Below, one piece after another: positions 6,359 through 7,696 of a stretch of 7,696 nt of DNA; the stretch's first letter is position 1; each line of letters opens with the position of its first letter. Below the pieces are notes generated by a model that saw only the letters and a program-made list of their open reading frames with translations, was not told the DNA's origin and searched no databases. The position numbers and the translations under genes were made by a program. Source of the DNA: an uncultured Clostridia bacterium (GTDB lineage Bacteria > Bacillota > Clostridia > Oscillospirales > Oscillospiraceae); NCBI GenBank assembly GCA_945918315.1, contig CAMEIK010000050.1, positions 1 to 7,696 on the forward strand, in the 5' to 3' direction.

Positions 6359-7036
6359 ATGCTGAAATATCCCTGTCTGGTGCTGGACCACGATGACACG
6401 GTGGTGCAAAGCGAAGCGACCGTCAATTATCCCTTTTTCTGCCGGATTCTGGATTCTTTCCGCCCGGGGGCGAAAATCACCCTCCGGGAATACACCGACG
6501 GGTGCTACCGCCTGGGCTTTGCCGATATGTGCCGGCAATGGTACGGCTTCTCCGAGGAGGAGATTGAGGATGAATATCATGGATGGCAGCGCTATATCCG
6601 AAACCATGTGCCCGACCCCTTTCCCGGTATCGGGGAGGTCATCCGCCGACAGAAAGCCCTGGGCGGCCTTGTCTGCGTAGTTTCCCATTCCTGTGAAGAA
6701 AACATTACCCGGGATTACCGAACCCACTTCGGCATCCTCCCGGATGACATTTACGGCTGGGACCTGCCGGAGGAGCTGCGCAAGCCCAGTCCCTGGCCCC
6801 TGGAGCAGATCATGGCAAAATACGCCCTCACCCCAAACCAGCTTCTGGTGGTGGACGATATGAAGCCCGCCTGGGTCATGGCCAGCAAGGCCTCGGTCCC
6901 GATTGCCTTTGCGGCCTGGAGCCGGAAGGACTGCCCGGAAATTACCGCCGAGATGACCAGACTGTGCGATTATTCTTTCCAAACACCGGAAGAATTGGGC
7001 CGTTTCCTGTTTGACGGCTTGACAACTATGGTATAA
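6359..7036 (+). CDS. HAD-superfamily hydrolase (phosphatase-like)
   Basis: The 225-residue protein has the four HAD motifs. Motif I is DHDDT (10-14), with nucleophile D10 and acid/base D12. Motif II is S109 at the end of the hydrophobic strand LVCVVS (104-109). Motif III is K142 in LRKPSP (140-145). Motif IV is the acidic pair D166-D167 in [10 protein letters not shown], which binds magnesium. A helical cap of about 70-80 residues between motifs I and II places it in the subfamily I (phosphoglycolate phosphatase/beta-phosphoglucomutase-like) group. A phosphate monoester is the expected substrate, but which one is unknown. The start at 6359 has GGGAGG 5 nt upstream and follows the promoter; an upstream in-frame ATG at 6302 would add 19 unlike residues and lies before the transcript start. 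There is no terminator between it and smpB, so some read-through is likely. Confidence 0.9.
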   Translation: MLKYPCLVLDHDDTVVQSEATVNYPFFCRILDSFRPGAKITLREYTDGCYRLGFADMCRQWYGFSEEEIEDEYHGWQRYIRNHVPDPFPGIGEVIRRQKALGGLVCVVSHSCEENITRDYRTHFGILPDDIYGWDLPEELRKPSPWPLEQIMAKYALTPNQLLVVDDMKPAWVMASKASVPIAFAAWSRKDCPEITAEMTRLCDYSFQTPEELGRFLFDGLTTMV

Positions 7037-7037
7037 T
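7011..7037 (+). promoter_or_regulatory. Extended -10 promoter of smpB, overlapping the HAD stop codon
   Basis: A perfect TATAAT (7032-7037) is preceded by TG one base before it (7029-7030), making an extended -10 element. Possible -35 sequences are TTGACG (7011-7016, 15-nt spacer) or a poorer hexamer at 17 nt. The -10 box contains the TAA stop of the HAD gene. Transcription would begin near 7044, only about 12 nt before the GTG at 7056. Confidence 0.65.
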
Positions 7038-7049
7038 GAAAACACGGCA

Positions 7050-7059
7050 GGGGAGGTGA
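7050..7059 (+). promoter_or_regulatory. Shine-Dalgarno sequence overlapping the annotated smpB GTG
   Basis: GGGGAGGTGA matches the anti-Shine-Dalgarno core over GGAGGTGA. It overlaps the first possible start codon (GTG at 7056), which is too close for normal initiation. It lies 5 nt before an in-frame CTG at 7065 and 29 nt before the first in-frame ATG (7089), so it favours initiation near 7065. Confidence 0.6.
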
Positions 7060-7526
7060 GTCGTCTGGAAAAGGAAAGTATCAAGGTCATGGCAAGAAAC
7101 CGGGAAGCCTACCATGAATACTTCGTTGAGGAGGAAATGGAGGCTGGGATCGCCCTTTCCGGCACCGAGGTCAAGTCCATCCGGGCAGGCACGCTGAATC
7201 TGAAGGATGCCTGGTGCGGCATCAAGGACGGGGAGCTGCTCCTGAACCAGATGCACATTTCCCCCTATGACCACGGCAACATCTTTAACCGGGACCCCCG
7301 GCGCCCCAGAAAGCTGCTGATGCACAAGCGGGAGATCATGCGGCTCTACGGGAAAGTAAAGCAGGACGGCTACGCGCTGATTCCCCTCACCGTGTATTTC
7401 AAGGGCAGCCGGGTCAAGGTCAAGGTTGGCCTGTGCAAGGGCAAAAAGCTGTATGATAAACGACAGGCCGCGGCGGAGCGGGACGCCAAGCGTCAGATCG
7501 ACCGGGCCATAAAGGAGAGATATTAG
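7056..7526 (+). CDS. smpB: SsrA-binding protein SmpB
   Basis: SmpB binds tmRNA and delivers it to stalled ribosomes in trans-translation. The oligonucleotide-binding barrel is complete, with the conserved blocks [19 protein letters not shown] and the RNA-contacting [15 protein letters not shown]. The basic C-terminal tail (KGKKLYDKR then an Arg/Lys-rich helix) enters the decoding centre of the ribosome. The length, 156 residues from GTG 7056 or 153 from CTG 7065, matches the family. The start is uncertain: GTG 7056 is overlapped by the Shine-Dalgarno site; CTG 7065 gives [12 protein letters not shown], which aligns end to end with the B. subtilis N-terminus; ATG 7089 would lose conserved residues. 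The coordinates use the GTG as the outermost conventional start. The gene has its own promoter, and the isomerase gene follows after 1 nt. The ssrA RNA gene is not in the window. Confidence 0.95.
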   Translation: MSRLEKESIKVMARNREAYHEYFVEEEMEAGIALSGTEVKSIRAGTLNLKDAWCGIKDGELLLNQMHISPYDHGNIFNRDPRRPRKLLMHKREIMRLYGKVKQDGYALIPLTVYFKGSRVKVKVGLCKGKKLYDKRQAAAERDAKRQIDRAIKERY

Positions 7527-7527
7527 T

Positions 7528-7696
7528 ATGAATCCTACATTTACCATCACCATGGAAAACGGCGGCGTCATCAGCGGTGAGCTGTACCCGGACAAAGCTC
7601 CGGAGAGCGTCCGCAACTTCATCGACCTGTGCAATCATAATTACTACGACGGCCTGATCTTCCATCGGGTCATCCCCGGCTTTATGATTCAGGGCG
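7528..7696 (+). CDS. Cyclophilin-type peptidyl-prolyl cis-trans isomerase (3' end cut by window)
   Basis: Only the first 56 codons are present. They already show the cyclophilin fold: an opening beta strand ([17 protein letters not shown]), the conserved [11 protein letters not shown] helix at 24-34, and the catalytic strand [13 protein letters not shown] (44-56), whose R47, F52, M53 and Q55 match human cyclophilin A R55, F60, M61 and Q63. No signal peptide precedes the domain, so it is probably a cytoplasmic protein-folding catalyst. The ATG is 1 nt after the smpB stop, and its ribosome site (AAAGGAG) lies inside the end of smpB about 11 nt upstream, so the two genes are co-transcribed. Confidence 0.95.
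   Translation, partial: MNPTFTITMENGGVISGELYPDKAPESVRNFIDLCNHNYYDGLIFHRVIPGFMIQG

Noticed and set aside
7019..7037. TTGACA followed by TATAAT before smpB
   Set aside because: The two boxes are only 7 nt apart, so they cannot form one promoter; the extended -10 reading is used instead.
5588..7090. A 500-codon open frame on the minus strand
   Set aside because: It spans the intergenic promoter and terminator and lies antisense to the oxidoreductase and HAD genes; no domain is visible.

Overview
The window reads as a core-genome segment of a GC-rich member of the Clostridia, most like the Oscillospiraceae/Ruminococcaceae-type gut Firmicutes. This rests on B. subtilis- and clostridia-like protein sequences, strong Shine-Dalgarno sites, sigma-A-type promoters and GC-rich codon choice. 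The taxonomic call is an inference from style, not from a marker gene. I see no mobile element, CRISPR array, tRNA or rRNA, and no clear sign of a new multi-gene system.

Left half (1-3948), minus strand. The order of transcription is queA, a GNAT acetyltransferase, tgt, yajC, then a strong hairpin terminator at about 660-702, then a separate Rrf2-family regulator that runs off the left edge. QueA and Tgt are two enzymes of queuosine tRNA modification: Tgt inserts preQ1 at the wobble position and QueA converts it to epoxyqueuosine. YajC is the small membrane partner of SecDF. The queA-tgt-yajC order is a widespread bacterial arrangement; here an acetyltransferase sits between queA and tgt with gaps of only 10 and 3 nt. 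A promoter lies upstream of queA, and yajC has an additional promoter of its own. The Rrf2 gene has a near-consensus promoter overlapped by an inverted repeat, and the protein carries three clustered cysteines of the kind that bind an Fe-S cluster.

Right half (4056-7696), plus strand, divergent from queA. dapA (dihydrodipicolinate synthase, lysine/diaminopimelate pathway) is followed after 41 nt by a Gfo/Idh/MocA oxidoreductase with a cysteine-rich insertion, then a GC-rich hairpin. A new promoter drives a HAD-family hydrolase. An extended -10 promoter overlapping the HAD stop codon precedes smpB (tmRNA partner for ribosome rescue). smpB is followed after 1 nt by a cyclophilin-type peptidyl-prolyl isomerase cut by the right edge.

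Points most worth a second look: the smpB start, where the Shine-Dalgarno sequence overlaps the GTG and fits an in-frame CTG better; the acetyltransferase inside the queuosine operon; the inverted repeat on the rrf2 promoter; a 12-bp perfect palindrome in the queA promoter spacer; and substitutions in the lysine-feedback site of DapA.
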